From Burkholderia glumae LMG 2196 = ATCC 33617 (GTDB lineage Bacteria > Pseudomonadota > Gammaproteobacteria > Burkholderiales > Burkholderiaceae), in contig NZ_CP009434.1 of NCBI RefSeq assembly GCF_000960995.1, forward strand, positions 2,108,001 through 2,172,000: DNA of 64,000 bases, given 5' to 3'. A program made the translations under genes and the position numbers. Under the pieces are notes generated by a model, which worked only from the letters and a program-made list of their open reading frames with translations, had not been told where the DNA came from and made no database searches. This document shows, one piece after another, positions 31,336-40,931 of this stretch. Every line of letters begins with the position of its first letter. Positions within the stretch are counted from its first letter, which is position 1.

Positions 31336-33246
31336 CTACGCGAGATCGCGTAGTGCGCTTTCCGCGCGCAACAGGTGGCGGTCGCGATGAAAACGAGTAT
31401 ACCCAACCCGGTCGAAGAATTCGAGAATCTGGATCGCGCGCTTGCGGCCCAGGCCGGTCGCGTCGCGAAAGGTCGCCGCGTCCACCGAGCCGCCGCCTTG
31501 CGCCGCCAGCGCGGCGATGATCCGCGCGAGTTCGGCCACCGCCTCGCGTCCATAGAACAGGTCGCGCACCACCTGATGCACCTCGCCGCGCCGCGCGAGC
31601 TTGCGCAGCAGCGTGCGTACCGCCTCCTCGCCGGCACCCGTCGCCGCCGCCAGATCGCGTACCCACGGCGCCTCGAAGCGCCCCGCCGCCAGCAACGGCA
31701 GCAGGCGCTGCGCGAGCGCCTCGTCGGCGGGCTCGAGGCTTGCCGTATGAGTCGGCAGGTGGACCCACTGCCCCTGCCGCACCACGCTGCCTTCACCAGC
31801 CATCGCGTCGATCAGCGCCCGCCACAGCGGCTCGTCGGCGAGCGGCAGCGCGATGCGACGCAGCCGCCCGAGCTCCGGCCCCGGCTCGTCGGGCGTGCGC
31901 GCATGGAACACGGCCAGCGCCTCCAGCACGCGCCGGCGCAGCGCCTCGCGATAACGCGGCGCGATCGCGCGCGGCCCGCCCGCGCCGGGCATCACCGCCG
32001 CGTTCTCGGGCAGCGGCAGCGCCTCGGCGGCCAGCCCGGTCAGATGCACCAGCGTGGCGACCGGCACGCCAAGCGGCGCCTCGTCGAGCAGCGGCCCCAG
32101 TTGCCCCGCATCGAGCCACACGGCCAGCGCGTCGAGCCAAGCGCGGCGCGCGAGGGTCCGGCGCTTGTGCGCGGGACCGAACGGATCGAGCACGCGCCCC
32201 CCGCCCACGGTGCGCGTAGCCTGCGCGTTGCGCACGATGAAGCGGTCGCCGGGCATCGCGAACACGGGCGCATCGAACACCAGCTGCACGCGGCCGCGCT
32301 GTCCGGCCGCGAGCGCGTCGACGTCGATCGGCACGACGTGCGCCACCTGATGCTGCGTGCCGAGATGCACGTGCAGCGGCGCCCAGTGCCTGAGCGTGAG
32401 GCTCGCCTCGGCCAGCAAGCTCAGCTCGACGTCGATGCGCGGCGACACGCTCGCCAGACGCGCGTCGGCCACCACGTCGCCGCGCGCGAGCGCGGCCTTG
32501 TCGATGCCGGCCAGGTTCAGCGCACAGCGCTCGCCGGCACGGCCAAGCTCGGCGGCACGGTTCTGCGCGTGCAGCCCGCGCACGCGCACGACCTCGCCCG
32601 AGCGCACGACCGTCAGCGTCTCGCCGGCACGCACGCGCCCGGCGAGCGCGGTCCCGGTCACCACGGTCCCCTGCCCGCTCAGCGTGAATACGCGGTCCAC
32701 GGCGAGCCGGAACAGCCCGTCGTCGCGCCGCGCGCGCCATTGCGCGGCCAGCGCGCGCAGCGCGGCGCCGAGCGCGGCCACGCCGGCATCGCCGGCCCGC
32801 GTGGCACAGGTCTCGAAGATCGGCGCCGCGGCCAGCGCGGTGCCCGCCAGCTCGGCGCGAATCTCGTCGCGCGCGTGCGCGACGCGCGCGGCATCCACGC
32901 GATCGCATTTGGTCAGCGCGACCAGGCCATGCGTGACGCCCAGCAGTTGGAGGATCGCGAGATGCTCGCGCGTTTGCGGCATCACGCCGTCGTCGGCGGC
33001 GATCACGAGCAGCGCGACGTCGATCCCGCAGGCGCCGGCGGCCATGGTATGAACGAGCCGCTCGTGGCCGGGCACGTCGATCATGCCGAGCACCTCGCCG
33101 TTGTCGAGCGGCGTGTAGGCGTAACCGAGCTCGATCGAGATGCCGCGCGCCTTCTCCTCCTTCAGCCGGTCGGTGTCCACGCCGGTCAGCGCGCGCACCA
33201 GCGTGGTCTTGCCGTGATCGATGTGGCCCGCGGTGCCGACGATCAT
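31336..33246 (-). CDS. selB: Selenocysteine-specific elongation factor SelB
   Basis: A 636-aa GTPase that carries Sec-tRNA to ribosomes paused at UGA next to a SECIS hairpin. G1 is GHIDHGKTTLVRAL (residues 6-19), followed by RGISIELGYAYT (switch 1), DVPGHERLV (G3) and TKCDRVD (G4). EF-Tu-like domains 2 and 3 follow, then domain 4 (about 370-636) with tandem winged helices that grip the SECIS RNA. Start ATG 33246 overlaps the selA stop as ATGA, so translation is coupled. A much longer open frame continues upstream through selA in another frame and should be ignored. The length is close to that of E. coli SelB (614). Confidence 0.97.
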   Translation of the reverse strand: MIVGTAGHIDHGKTTLVRALTGVDTDRLKEEKARGISIELGYAYTPLDNGEVLGMIDVPGHERLVHTMAAGACGIDVALLVIAADDGVMPQTREHLAILQLLGVTHGLVALTKCDRVDAARVAHARDEIRAELAGTALAAAPIFETCATRAGDAGVAALGAALRALAAQWRARRDDGLFRLAVDRVFTLSGQGTVVTGTALAGRVRAGETLTVVRSGEVVRVRGLHAQNRAAELGRAGERCALNLAGIDKAALARGDVVADARLASVSPRIDVELSLLAEASLTLRHWAPLHVHLGTQHQVAHVVPIDVDALAAGQRGRVQLVFDAPVFAMPGDRFIVRNAQATRTVGGGRVLDPFGPAHKRRTLARRAWLDALAVWLDAGQLGPLLDEAPLGVPVATLVHLTGLAAEALPLPENAAVMPGAGGPRAIAPRYREALRRRVLEALAVFHARTPDEPGPELGRLRRIALPLADEPLWRALIDAMAGEGSVVRQGQWVHLPTHTASLEPADEALAQRLLPLLAAGRFEAPWVRDLAAATGAGEEAVRTLLRKLARRGEVHQVVRDLFYGREAVAELARIIAALAAQGGGSVDAATFRDATGLGRKRAIQILEFFDRVGYTRFHRDRHLLRAESALRDLA

Positions 33247-34706
33247 GCGCGCGCGCCTCCCGGCTCGCCCAGCGCCGCGGCACCAGCGGCCATGCACTGC
33301 GCGATCAGCGCGGCCTCGTCGGCGGCCTCGAGGCAGCGCAGGTCGAGCCGCAGCGCATCGTCGGCGATGCGGCCGATCACCGGCCGCGGCCAGTCGCGCA
33401 GCCGCGCCTCCAGCTGGCCGAGCGCGCGGCCGCTGCGCTTGGTGCCCACGGTGCGCACCACCAGCCCGTGGCTCGGCAGCAGGTCCACCGGCAGCGCGCC
33501 GCTGCCGATCTGGCTGAACATCGGCTCGGCGCCGACCGCGAACGCCTGGCCCACGGCGCGCTGGAACGCCGGCAGCAGACGTTCGGCCGCGGCCGCGATC
33601 TCGGCGTGAGGGCGCGTGAGCAGACGCAGCGTGGTGAGGCGCTCGCGCAGGAATTCGGGCGCGCGGTAGAGCCGCAGCACGGGTTCGAGCGCGGCCAGCG
33701 TGAGCTTGCCGACGCGCAGCGCGCGCTTGAGCGGATGCTTCTTGATCCTCGCGACGAGTTCGCGCGAGCCGACGATCAGGCCGGCCTGCGGGCCGCCCAG
33801 CAGCTTGTCGCCGCTGAACGTGACGAGATCGGCGCCGGCCGCGATGGTGTCGCGCACGGTGGGCTCGCGCGGCAGCCCCCATTGCGAGAGGTCGACCAGC
33901 GTGCCGCTGCCGAGATCGACGGCCACCGGCACGCCGCGCTCGCGGCCGAGCGGCGCGAGCGCCTCGATCGGCACCTCCTTCGTGAAGCCGCTGATCGCGT
34001 AGTTGCTGCAGTGCACCTTCATCAGCAGGGCGGTGCGCGGGCCGATCGCCTCGGCGTAGTCGCGCGCATGGGTGCGGTTGGTGGTGCCCACCTCGCGCAG
34101 CCGCGCGCCGGCCCGGCTCATGATGTCGGGAATCCGGAACGCGCCGCCGATCTCCACGAGTTCCCCGCGCGAGACGATCACCTCTTGCTTCGCGGCGAGC
34201 GCGGACAGCGTCAGCAGCACGGCGGCGGCGTTGTTGTTGACGACGGTGGCGGCCTCGGCGCCGGTCAGCTCGCAGACCAGGTCGTCGATCAGGTCGTCGC
34301 GGTCGCCGCGCTTGCCGGTGGCGAGATCGAATTCGAGATTCATCGGCCGCGTCAGCGCGGCCACCACGTCGCGCACGGCCTCGTCGGGCAGCAGCGCCCG
34401 CCCGAGGTTGGTGTGCAGCACGGTGCCGGTCAGGTTGAAGACGGGCTTCAGCGCGCTCGTGTCGACCGCCGCGAGCCGCGCGCGGACCTCGGCCGCAATG
34501 CCGGCGTCGTCGGGCGGGCTCACGCCGGCCGGATCGCGCCGCGCGCGCTCGCGCCACGCGTCGAGCGCGGCGCGCACGGCAGCGAGCACGCGCGTGCGTC
34601 CATGGTCGCCAATGAGCGGGCGTAACGCGTCGGACGACACGATCCGCTCCACGGACGGCACGCGCGCGAGCAGCGCCTTCAGTTCGGTCGGGCCGTGATC
34701 GCTCAA
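33243..34706 (-). CDS. selA: L-seryl-tRNA(Sec) selenium transferase SelA
   Basis: A 487-aa PLP enzyme that turns Ser-tRNA(Sec) into Sec-tRNA(Sec) using selenophosphate. The PLP lysine lies in TFSGDKLLGGPQAG; the N-terminal SelA domain has LPSVERIVSS and the tRNA-binding start region, and NLEFDLATGKRG is a strongly conserved family segment. Downstream it is coupled to selB by ATGA; upstream fdhE ends 13 bases away, so fdhE-selA-selB form one unit. Selenophosphate synthetase (selD) is not in the window and must be elsewhere for the pathway to work. Confidence 0.97.
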   Translation of the reverse strand: MSDHGPTELKALLARVPSVERIVSSDALRPLIGDHGRTRVLAAVRAALDAWRERARRDPAGVSPPDDAGIAAEVRARLAAVDTSALKPVFNLTGTVLHTNLGRALLPDEAVRDVVAALTRPMNLEFDLATGKRGDRDDLIDDLVCELTGAEAATVVNNNAAAVLLTLSALAAKQEVIVSRGELVEIGGAFRIPDIMSRAGARLREVGTTNRTHARDYAEAIGPRTALLMKVHCSNYAISGFTKEVPIEALAPLGRERGVPVAVDLGSGTLVDLSQWGLPREPTVRDTIAAGADLVTFSGDKLLGGPQAGLIVGSRELVARIKKHPLKRALRVGKLTLAALEPVLRLYRAPEFLRERLTTLRLLTRPHAEIAAAAERLLPAFQRAVGQAFAVGAEPMFSQIGSGALPVDLLPSHGLVVRTVGTKRSGRALGQLEARLRDWPRPVIGRIADDALRLDLRCLEAADEAALIAQCMAAGAAALGEPGGARA

Positions 34707-34719
34707 GTCGGTGCTCCGC

Positions 34720-35655
34720 TCAAGCGTCGGAGGCCGGCAGCTCGGGCCACAGCAGCGGATTCGGCGACGCGCGCCGATAGCCGGCTTCGTTCATCAGCAG
34801 GTCGAGTGTGAGGCTGGCGAGATCGTCGGCGAGCGGCTCGAACCCGTAGTCCTTCTCCTGGTAGCCGATCTTGCGGTAGGTATGGCATTCGTCGCAGGAC
34901 TCGGCCTTGAGCGCCTCGCTGCCGCCCTCCACGCCGTGATACGCGATGCCCTTGGTCGAATCGCAGGACGAGCACTTGGTGCGCACCATGTGCCATTCGC
35001 TCGTGCAGAGCGAGCATTGCAGGAAGCGATAGCCGTTGTAGGGGCCGCCCACGCGGATCACGCTCGCGACCGGGTGCGAGCCGCACACGGGGCACAGCCC
35101 CGGCTGGTCGAGATACGGCACGTCGGCAGGCGCCACGCGCGAGGCGAGATCGGTCCACACCACCTGCAGCGCGGCCGCGATGAACGGCGCCGAGGCCGGC
35201 TCGATCTCGGCGAGCCGCAGCGCGACGAGCGCGTCGGCCTGGGCCTCGAGTTCGGCCGCGCTTTTCAGGCGCAGCGTGTCGATCAGCTTCGCGAGCGGCG
35301 GCGTGGCGAGCCCGGCCTGCTCGATGCCGTCGAGCAGGCGCTGCAGCACCGCGCGCCATTGCGGGTCGCGCGCGCCCGTCATCGCCGGCAGCACCGGCAT
35401 CGAATGCGCCTGCGCCCGGCGGATCGCCTCGGCACTCGGCGGCGCGGCCTCGAGCGTGTCGAGCACGGCCTGCTGCGTGTCGGCGAGTGCCGCCATCAGG
35501 CGCAGATAGCCGGAAATCGGATTGAGATCGGCGAGCTTGCGCAGCCGCGCGGCGCGCTCGGCGAACGCGGTGGCGCGCTCGGGCAGCCGGAAGCGCGGAA
35601 TCGCCGAATGATCGAGCGCCGCGATGTCGTTCGGATCGAGTATGCGTTGTGTCAC
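34720..35655 (-). CDS. fdhE: Formate dehydrogenase accessory protein FdhE
   Basis: A 311-aa cytoplasmic protein needed for making active respiratory formate dehydrogenase. It is rubredoxin-like in its C-terminal half, with four CxxC motifs at about 183-255: CPVC, CSLC, CSSC and CDEC. The start is taken as GTG 35655, giving VTQRILDPNDI, which matches the family N-terminus and length (E. coli 309 aa); the frame is open far upstream without reason to use it. The 13-base gap to selA indicates co-transcription with the selenocysteine genes. Confidence 0.94.
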   Translation of the reverse strand: MTQRILDPNDIAALDHSAIPRFRLPERATAFAERAARLRKLADLNPISGYLRLMAALADTQQAVLDTLEAAPPSAEAIRRAQAHSMPVLPAMTGARDPQWRAVLQRLLDGIEQAGLATPPLAKLIDTLRLKSAAELEAQADALVALRLAEIEPASAPFIAAALQVVWTDLASRVAPADVPYLDQPGLCPVCGSHPVASVIRVGGPYNGYRFLQCSLCTSEWHMVRTKCSSCDSTKGIAYHGVEGGSEALKAESCDECHTYRKIGYQEKDYGFEPLADDLASLTLDLLMNEAGYRRASPNPLLWPELPASDA

Positions 35656-36020
35656 GTGGATCACCCAGTACAGTCTGTGCCGACGCCGCCGGAGCGCCGG
35701 ATGATTCGCCGCGACCGGCACGCGCGCGGTGCGCTCGCCGCCGCGAGGATCGATGCCGATCGGGAATGAAGGCCGGCTCGCGGGGCCGGCCAGGGTAGCC
35801 GACGGCAGGCAAGGCGCCGCCGTGAAGCATACCGCTTCCGTGCCGCGGGCGCCACGAGCCCCGGCGCGGCGCGGAACCGGCCGTGCCCGGTCGCTGCGCG
35901 TTCTGAAACCATCGCCGCGCCCGCGGCCGGCCGCGCGCCAAACGACAAGGGCCATCCCATGGATGGCCCCGAAGCGCGCCGGGCGGCCGGCGCGCGATGG
36001 CGCGTGATGCGCGGCGCGCC
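35656..36020 (-). other. Gap between fdnGHI and fdhE-selAB
   Basis: A 365-base non-coding stretch in an otherwise tightly packed set of genes. It holds a terminator-like hairpin next to fdnI (35949-35969) and presumably a second promoter for fdhE-selA-selB-selC nearer fdhE. No gene is visible. Confidence 0.5.
35949..35969 (-). terminator. Likely terminator of fdnGHI
   Basis: GGGCCATCC/GGATGGCCC, a perfect 9-bp stem with a 3-base loop about 50 bases after the fdnI stop. On the minus strand it is followed by TTGTCGTTT, an imperfect U-run. This would part the structural genes from the fdhE-sel unit. Confidence 0.6.
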
Positions 36021-36665
36021 CTAGCGCGCGCGCCCCGGCTGCTTCACCGCCTGGCGGAACCACTTCGGATGGTGCTTGCGCGCCCAGCCGAACGACACCG
36101 TGCCGCGCACCATCGCGCCGATCGAGCCCTTCACCCACAGCGCCGCGTAGATGTGGACGATGATGCCGGCGATCAGCACGAATGCGGCGGCCGCATGCAC
36201 CACGGCCGCGAGCCGGATGGCCTCGATCGGGAAATACAGCGAGAAATACCGGCGCCAGATCACGATGCCCGACAGCAGCAGCAGCAGCAGGCAGATGACG
36301 AGCGTGAAGAACAGCAGCTTCTGCCCCGCGTTGTAGCGGCCGACGGGCGGCAGGTTTTCCTCGCGATTGCCCAGCACGTCGCCGATCTGTGCGAGCCAGC
36401 GGCGGTCGTCCGCGTCGAGCAGATTGTGATGCCAGTAGCGCACCACCATGATCGCGAACGACACGAACATCACGACGCCGACGAACGGATGCAGGATGCG
36501 CGTCCATTGCCCGCCGCCGAACAGCGCGGTGAGCCAGAACATCGACGGATGGAACAGCGCGAGGCCGGACAGCGCGAGCAGCACGAACGAGATCGCGGTG
36601 ATCCAGTGATTCGAGCGTTCATTCGCGGAGTAACGGACGATCAGGTTCGGGTCCTGGTGGCTCAT
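36021..36665 (-). CDS. fdnI: Formate dehydrogenase-N/O gamma subunit, cytochrome b556
   Basis: A 214-aa integral membrane cytochrome with four transmembrane helices that takes electrons from FdnH through two b hemes to quinone at the cytoplasmic side. Helix 1 (NHWITAISFVLLALSGLALF) holds the first His, and further His are in the HPFVGVVMFV, and VHAAAAFVLIAGIIVHIYAA helices. The length fits E. coli FdnI (217). The ATG overlaps the fdnH stop as ATGA. Last gene of the structural operon; a terminator-like hairpin follows. Confidence 0.95.
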   Translation of the reverse strand: MSHQDPNLIVRYSANERSNHWITAISFVLLALSGLALFHPSMFWLTALFGGGQWTRILHPFVGVVMFVSFAIMVVRYWHHNLLDADDRRWLAQIGDVLGNREENLPPVGRYNAGQKLLFFTLVICLLLLLLSGIVIWRRYFSLYFPIEAIRLAAVVHAAAAFVLIAGIIVHIYAALWVKGSIGAMVRGTVSFGWARKHHPKWFRQAVKQPGRAR

Positions 36666-37576
36666 TTGGTGTCCTCCTCGATCCGGCGGGCTTCCTCACG
36701 GGCGGCGGCGTCCTCTTGCTCGCTCACCTCGTTGGGGCCGACCCGCGTGTAGTGGAAGAACCCGGCCAGCGCGGTCAGCGCGAGACCGGCCACCGCCAGC
36801 GGCTTGGCGATGCCCTTCCAGAGCTTCACGAACGGGCTGATCGACGGATTGTCGGGCAGGCCGTGGTACAGCGACGGCTTGTCCGCATGGTGCAGCACGT
36901 ACATCACGTGCGTGCCGCCCACGCCCTGCGGGTCGTACAGCCCCGCCTGGGCGAAGCCGCGATCCTTCAGGTCCGCGATCCGTTCGGCCGCCTGGTGCTT
37001 CATGTCCTCCTTGGTGCCGAACATGATGGCGCCCGTCGGGCAGGTCTTCACGCAGGCGGGCTCCTGGCCGACGGCCACGCGATCCGAGCACAGCGTGCAT
37101 TTGTAGGCACGGTTGTCCTGCTTCGAGATCCGCGGGATATTGAACGGGCAGCCGGTCACGCAATAGCCGCAACCGATGCAGTTCTCCTCGTGGAAATCGA
37201 CGATGCCGTTGTTGTACTGCACGATCGCGCCCGGCGACGGGCAGGCCTTCAGGCAGCCCGGGTCCTCGCAGTGCATGCAGCCGTCCTTGCGGATCAGCCA
37301 TTCGAGGTCGCCGGCCGGGTTCTCGTATTCGGAGAACCGCATCACCGTCCACGAATGCTCGCTGAGGTCGGCCGGATTGTCGTAGACGCCGACGTTGGTG
37401 CCGATCTCGTCGCGCAGGTCGTTCCACTCCATGCAGGCGGTCTGGCATGCCTTGCAGCCGATGCACTTCGACACGTCGATCAGCTTCGCGACGGTGCCCG
37501 TGACCGGATCGCGCGCGGTGGGCGGCGGGGTGGTGGTGGCGGACACCCGTTTGATGTCCAGCGATTGCAATGCCAT
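36662..37576 (-). CDS. fdnH: Formate dehydrogenase-N/O beta subunit, four [4Fe-4S]
   Basis: A 304-aa electron-transfer subunit in the periplasm with a C-terminal anchor. Sixteen cysteines sit in four ferredoxin-type sets: CIGCKACQTAC (about 38-48), CMHCEDPGCLKAC (about 100-112), CIGCGYCVTGC (about 133-143) and CTLCSD with CVKTC (about 160-180). A single transmembrane helix (about 258-276, LAVAGLALTALAGFF) holds it to the membrane as in the E. coli enzyme. It has no signal of its own and is carried out with FdnG by the Tat system. Twelve bases separate it from fdnG. Confidence 0.96.
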   Translation of the reverse strand: MALQSLDIKRVSATTTPPPTARDPVTGTVAKLIDVSKCIGCKACQTACMEWNDLRDEIGTNVGVYDNPADLSEHSWTVMRFSEYENPAGDLEWLIRKDGCMHCEDPGCLKACPSPGAIVQYNNGIVDFHEENCIGCGYCVTGCPFNIPRISKQDNRAYKCTLCSDRVAVGQEPACVKTCPTGAIMFGTKEDMKHQAAERIADLKDRGFAQAGLYDPQGVGGTHVMYVLHHADKPSLYHGLPDNPSISPFVKLWKGIAKPLAVAGLALTALAGFFHYTRVGPNEVSEQEDAAAREEARRIEEDTK

Positions 37577-37588
37577 CTCGGGTTCCCC

Positions 37589-40500
37589 TTATGCCTTTTC
37601 CACTTTCACCAGGAACGACTTGAATTCCGGTGTCTGCGAGTTGCCGTCGCCGACCGACGGCGTCAGGGTGTTCGCGAGATAGCCGGGCTTGGTCAGCCCC
37701 TTGAAGCCCCAGTGCAGCGGAATGCCCACCGTCTGCACCTTGCGCCCCTCCACCATCAGCGGCTTGATGCGCTTGGTCACGAGCGCCACCGCCACGATGT
37801 AGCCGCGGTTCGACGACACCCTGACCTTGTCGCCGTGCACCACCCCCACCTCCCTGGCGAGATCCTCGCCGATCTCCACGAATTGCTGGGGCTGCACGAT
37901 CGCGTTGAGGCGCGCATGCTTGGTCCAGTAGTGGAAGTGCTCGGTGAGCCGGTAGGTGGTGGCCGTGTGCGGGAACTTGTCGGGCGTGCCGAAGGCGGCC
38001 CGGTCGTCCGGGAACACGCGCGCGGCCGGGTTGTTCAGCGCGCGCGGATTGCCCGGATTGAGCGGGTTGGCCGCAAGCGGCGTCTCGAACGGCTCGTAGT
38101 GCTCGGGGAACGGGCCTTCGTTCATGCCGTCGCGGGCGAAGAAGCGCGCCACGCCTTCCGGGTTCATGATGAACGGCCCCATGCCGGTCTCGGGCGCCTC
38201 GTCGGCCTTGTAGTCAGGCACGTCCGCACCGCTCCAGGCGCGACCGTTCCAGCCGATCAGCTTGCGGGTCGGATCGAACGGCTTGCCGGCCGTGTCGCAC
38301 GAGGCGCGGTTGTAGAGGATCCGCCGGTTCGCGGGCCAGGCCCAGGCCCAGTTCAACGTCTGGCCGATGCCGGTCGGGTCCGAGTTGTCGCGCCGCCCCA
38401 TCTGGTTGCCGGCCGCCGTCCAGGCGCCGCAGAAGATCCAGCAGCCGCTCGCGGTGGTGCCGTCGTCCTTCAGCTGCGCGAAGCCGGCCAGTTGCTCGCC
38501 GCGCTTGACCAGTACCTTGGCGGGGTCCTTCGGGTCGGGCAGGTCGGCCAGCGCACGGCCGTTGAACTCCATGGCCAGTTCCTCGGGCGTCGGGCTTTCC
38601 GGGTTCGCATACGGCCAGGTCAGGTTCAGGATCGGGTCCGGATACTTGCCGCCGTCCTTCCGATAGGCGGCCCGCAGGCGCAGGAAGATCCCCGACATGA
38701 TCTCGAGGTCGCTGCGCGCCTCGCCCGGCGCATCGGCGCCCTGCCAGTGCCATTGCAGCACGCGGCCCGAATTGACGAGCGAGCCGCGCTCCTCGGCGAA
38801 GCAGGTGGTGGGCAGCCGGAACACCTCGGTCTGCACGGCCGCGGGGTCGACCACGTTGTAGTCGTCGTGCGGCTTCCAGAACTCGGAGGTTTCGGTGGCG
38901 AGCGGGTCCATGACCACGAGCCACTTCAGCCGGGCCAGTGCGGCCGCGGTCTTGGCCTTCGAGGGCGCGGCCGCGAGCGGGTTGAAGCCCTGGCAGATGT
39001 AGCCGTTCATCTTGCCCTGCGCCATCAGCTCGATGGTCTGCAGCAGGTCGTAGGGCTTGTCGAGCTTCGGCAGGTAGTCGTAGGCGAAGTTGTTCTCGGC
39101 GGTGGCCGCGTCGCCCCACCACGACTTCATGAAGCTCACGAAGAATGCGCGGTAGTTCTTCCAGTAGCTGAGCTGGTTGGGCCGCAGCGGCTGCGTCGCG
39201 CGCTTGCCGATGTAGGCCTCGTAGTCCTGCTCGGCCTGCGACGGCAGCGTCATGTAGCCGGGCAGCAGGTTCGACATCAGGCCGAGATCGGTCAGCCCCT
39301 GGATGTTCGAGTGGCCGCGCAGCGCGTTCATGCCGCCGCCGGCGATGCCGATGTTGCCCAGCAGCAGCTGCACCATCGCGCCGGTGCGAATCATCTGCGC
39401 GCCGACCGAGTGGTGGGTCCAGCCGAGCGCGTAGAGGATCGTGCCGGCGCGGCCGGGCACCGCCGTGGACGCGAGCATCTCGCACACCTTCAGGAACTTG
39501 TCCTTGGGCGTGCCGCAGGTCTTCTCGACCATCTCGGGCGTGTAGCGCGCGTAGTGCTGCTTCATCAGGTTGTAGACGCAGCGCGGATGCGAGAGCGTCG
39601 GATCGAGCTTCACGAAGCCGTCGTCGCCCCGCTCGTAGTCCCAGGTGCCCTTGTCGTAGGCGTGCTTGTCCGGGTTGTAGCCGGAATAGATGCCGTCGTT
39701 GAAGGCGAAATCCTCACGGACGATGAACGGAAAGTCCGTGTAGTTCTTGACGTACTCGTGCTGGATCTTGTCGTTCGCGAGCAGGTAATGGATCACCCCG
39801 CCGAGGAAGGCGATGTCCGTGCCGGTGCGAATCGGCGCGTAGTAGTCCGCTACCGATGCGGTGCGCGTGAAACGCGGGTCGACCACGATCAGCCGCGCCT
39901 TGCGATGCGCCTTGGCTTCCGTCACCCACTTGAATCCGCACGGATGTGCTTCGGCGGCATTGCCGCCCATCACCAGGATAATGTCTGCGTTCTTGATGTC
40001 GACCCAATGGTTCGTCATCGCGCCGCGGCCAAACGTCGGGGCAAGACCTGCCACCGTCGGGCCGTGTCAGACACGTGCCTGGTTGTCGAAGGCGAGCATC
40101 CCGAGACTGCGAATCGTCTTGTGGGTCAGATAGCCCACTTCGTTGCTGCCCGCCGACGCGGCCAGCATGCCGGTGGTCAGCCAGCGGTTGACCTTCTGGC
40201 CGTCCGGCGTGGTCTCGACGAAGTTGGCGTCGCGGTCTTCCTTCATCAGCTTCGCGATGCGGTCGAGCGCCGCCTCCCACGAGATCGGCTCCCACTTGTC
40301 AGAGCCGGGCGCGCGGTATTCGGGCTGCGTGAGCCGGCTCGGGCTGTGGATGAAGTCGATCAGGCTCGCGCCCTTCGGGCACAGCGTGCCGCGGTTCACC
40401 GGATGATCGGGATCGCCTTCGATGTGGATGATGCTCGACTTGGCGTTCTTCGCGCCGTCACCGAGGGAGTACATCAGGATGCCGCAGCCCACCGAACAGT

Positions 40501-40657
40501 ACGGGCAGGTGTTGCGGGTTTCGACGCTGCGCGCCAGCTTGTATTGGCGAACCTCCGCGAGCGCGTCGGCGGGCGAGAATCCCAGCAGGGCGAGACTCGA
40601 GCCGGCGAGCGTGGAGGCGGTCACCTTCAAGAACTGGCGCCGGGACAGGTGGAGCAT
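37589..40657 (-). CDS. fdnG: Formate dehydrogenase-N/O alpha subunit, selenocysteine-containing
   Basis: A 1022-aa selenoprotein that oxidises formate on the periplasmic side with a bis-MGD molybdenum or tungsten cofactor. It is read as one gene through an in-frame TGA at 40067-40069 (Sec197): upstream NQARV and downstream HGPTVAGLAPTFGRG match E. coli FdnG around its Sec196. The N-terminus MLHLSRRQFLKV is a Tat signal (RR at 6-7), and CPYCSVGC with RGTLCPKG bind a [4Fe-4S] cluster. ATG 40657 is preferred to an ATG 14 codons upstream because it matches the family start. Calling the two halves as separate genes, or as a pseudogene, would be wrong. Followed by fdnH and fdnI. Confidence 0.97.
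40034..40059 (-). promoter_or_regulatory. SECIS element of fdnG
   Basis: A hairpin in the coding RNA starting eight bases after the UGA. Reading the minus strand, stem CG-A-CGG, then a bulged U, then GGCA, closes on loop GGUCU and returns as UGCC, CCG, A, CG. The apical loop GGUCU and the bulged U before the upper stem are the two features that SelB recognises in the E. coli fdhF and fdnG elements. The A-A mismatch lies in the lower stem. Confidence 0.9.
40067..40069 (-). other. UGA selenocysteine codon of fdnG
   Basis: Plus-strand TCA, read as UGA in the fdnG message. It is followed by CAC GGC CCG, the usual context (U-HGP) of the active-site selenocysteine, and lies in the same frame as both flanking coding parts. 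Confidence 0.96.
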
Positions 40658-40931
40658 GGTGGTCTCGGCGGTGAGGTAGGGGGGACGTAGGTGTTTCATA
40701 TGACACTGAGTCGCGAGGCGATTTTACGCGTTCCGTCTCATTTCGTTTATAGGAAACTGTTCTTCCGATAGCTAGTCGGGTCCGCCCGGATTCGACGATT
40801 TCATCGATCCCCCCAGCGCCGCCCCGCCCCGCTTTGCCGCCCCGCTCGCCTTGCTTTGCCGCCTTGCCGCCACCTCCTCGCGGCCGGCGGCGCGATACCG
40901 ACACGCTTCGCGGAACGGCGCAGCCCGTGCG

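Noticed and set aside
33247..34557. Extension of the selB frame upstream to 1073 codons
   Set aside because: It runs through selA in another frame; SelB starts at the conserved MIVGTAGHIDHGKTT.
40067..40069. Reading the TGA in fdnG as a nonsense mutation
   Set aside because: The position, the HGP context, the SECIS hairpin and the linked sel genes all show a Sec codon.
36716..40690. Open frame of 1324 codons on the plus strand opposite fdnG and fdnH
   Set aside because: It is the mirror of strongly conserved minus-strand genes, has His/Arg/Val-rich low-complexity content and no ribosome site. A GC-skew artefact.
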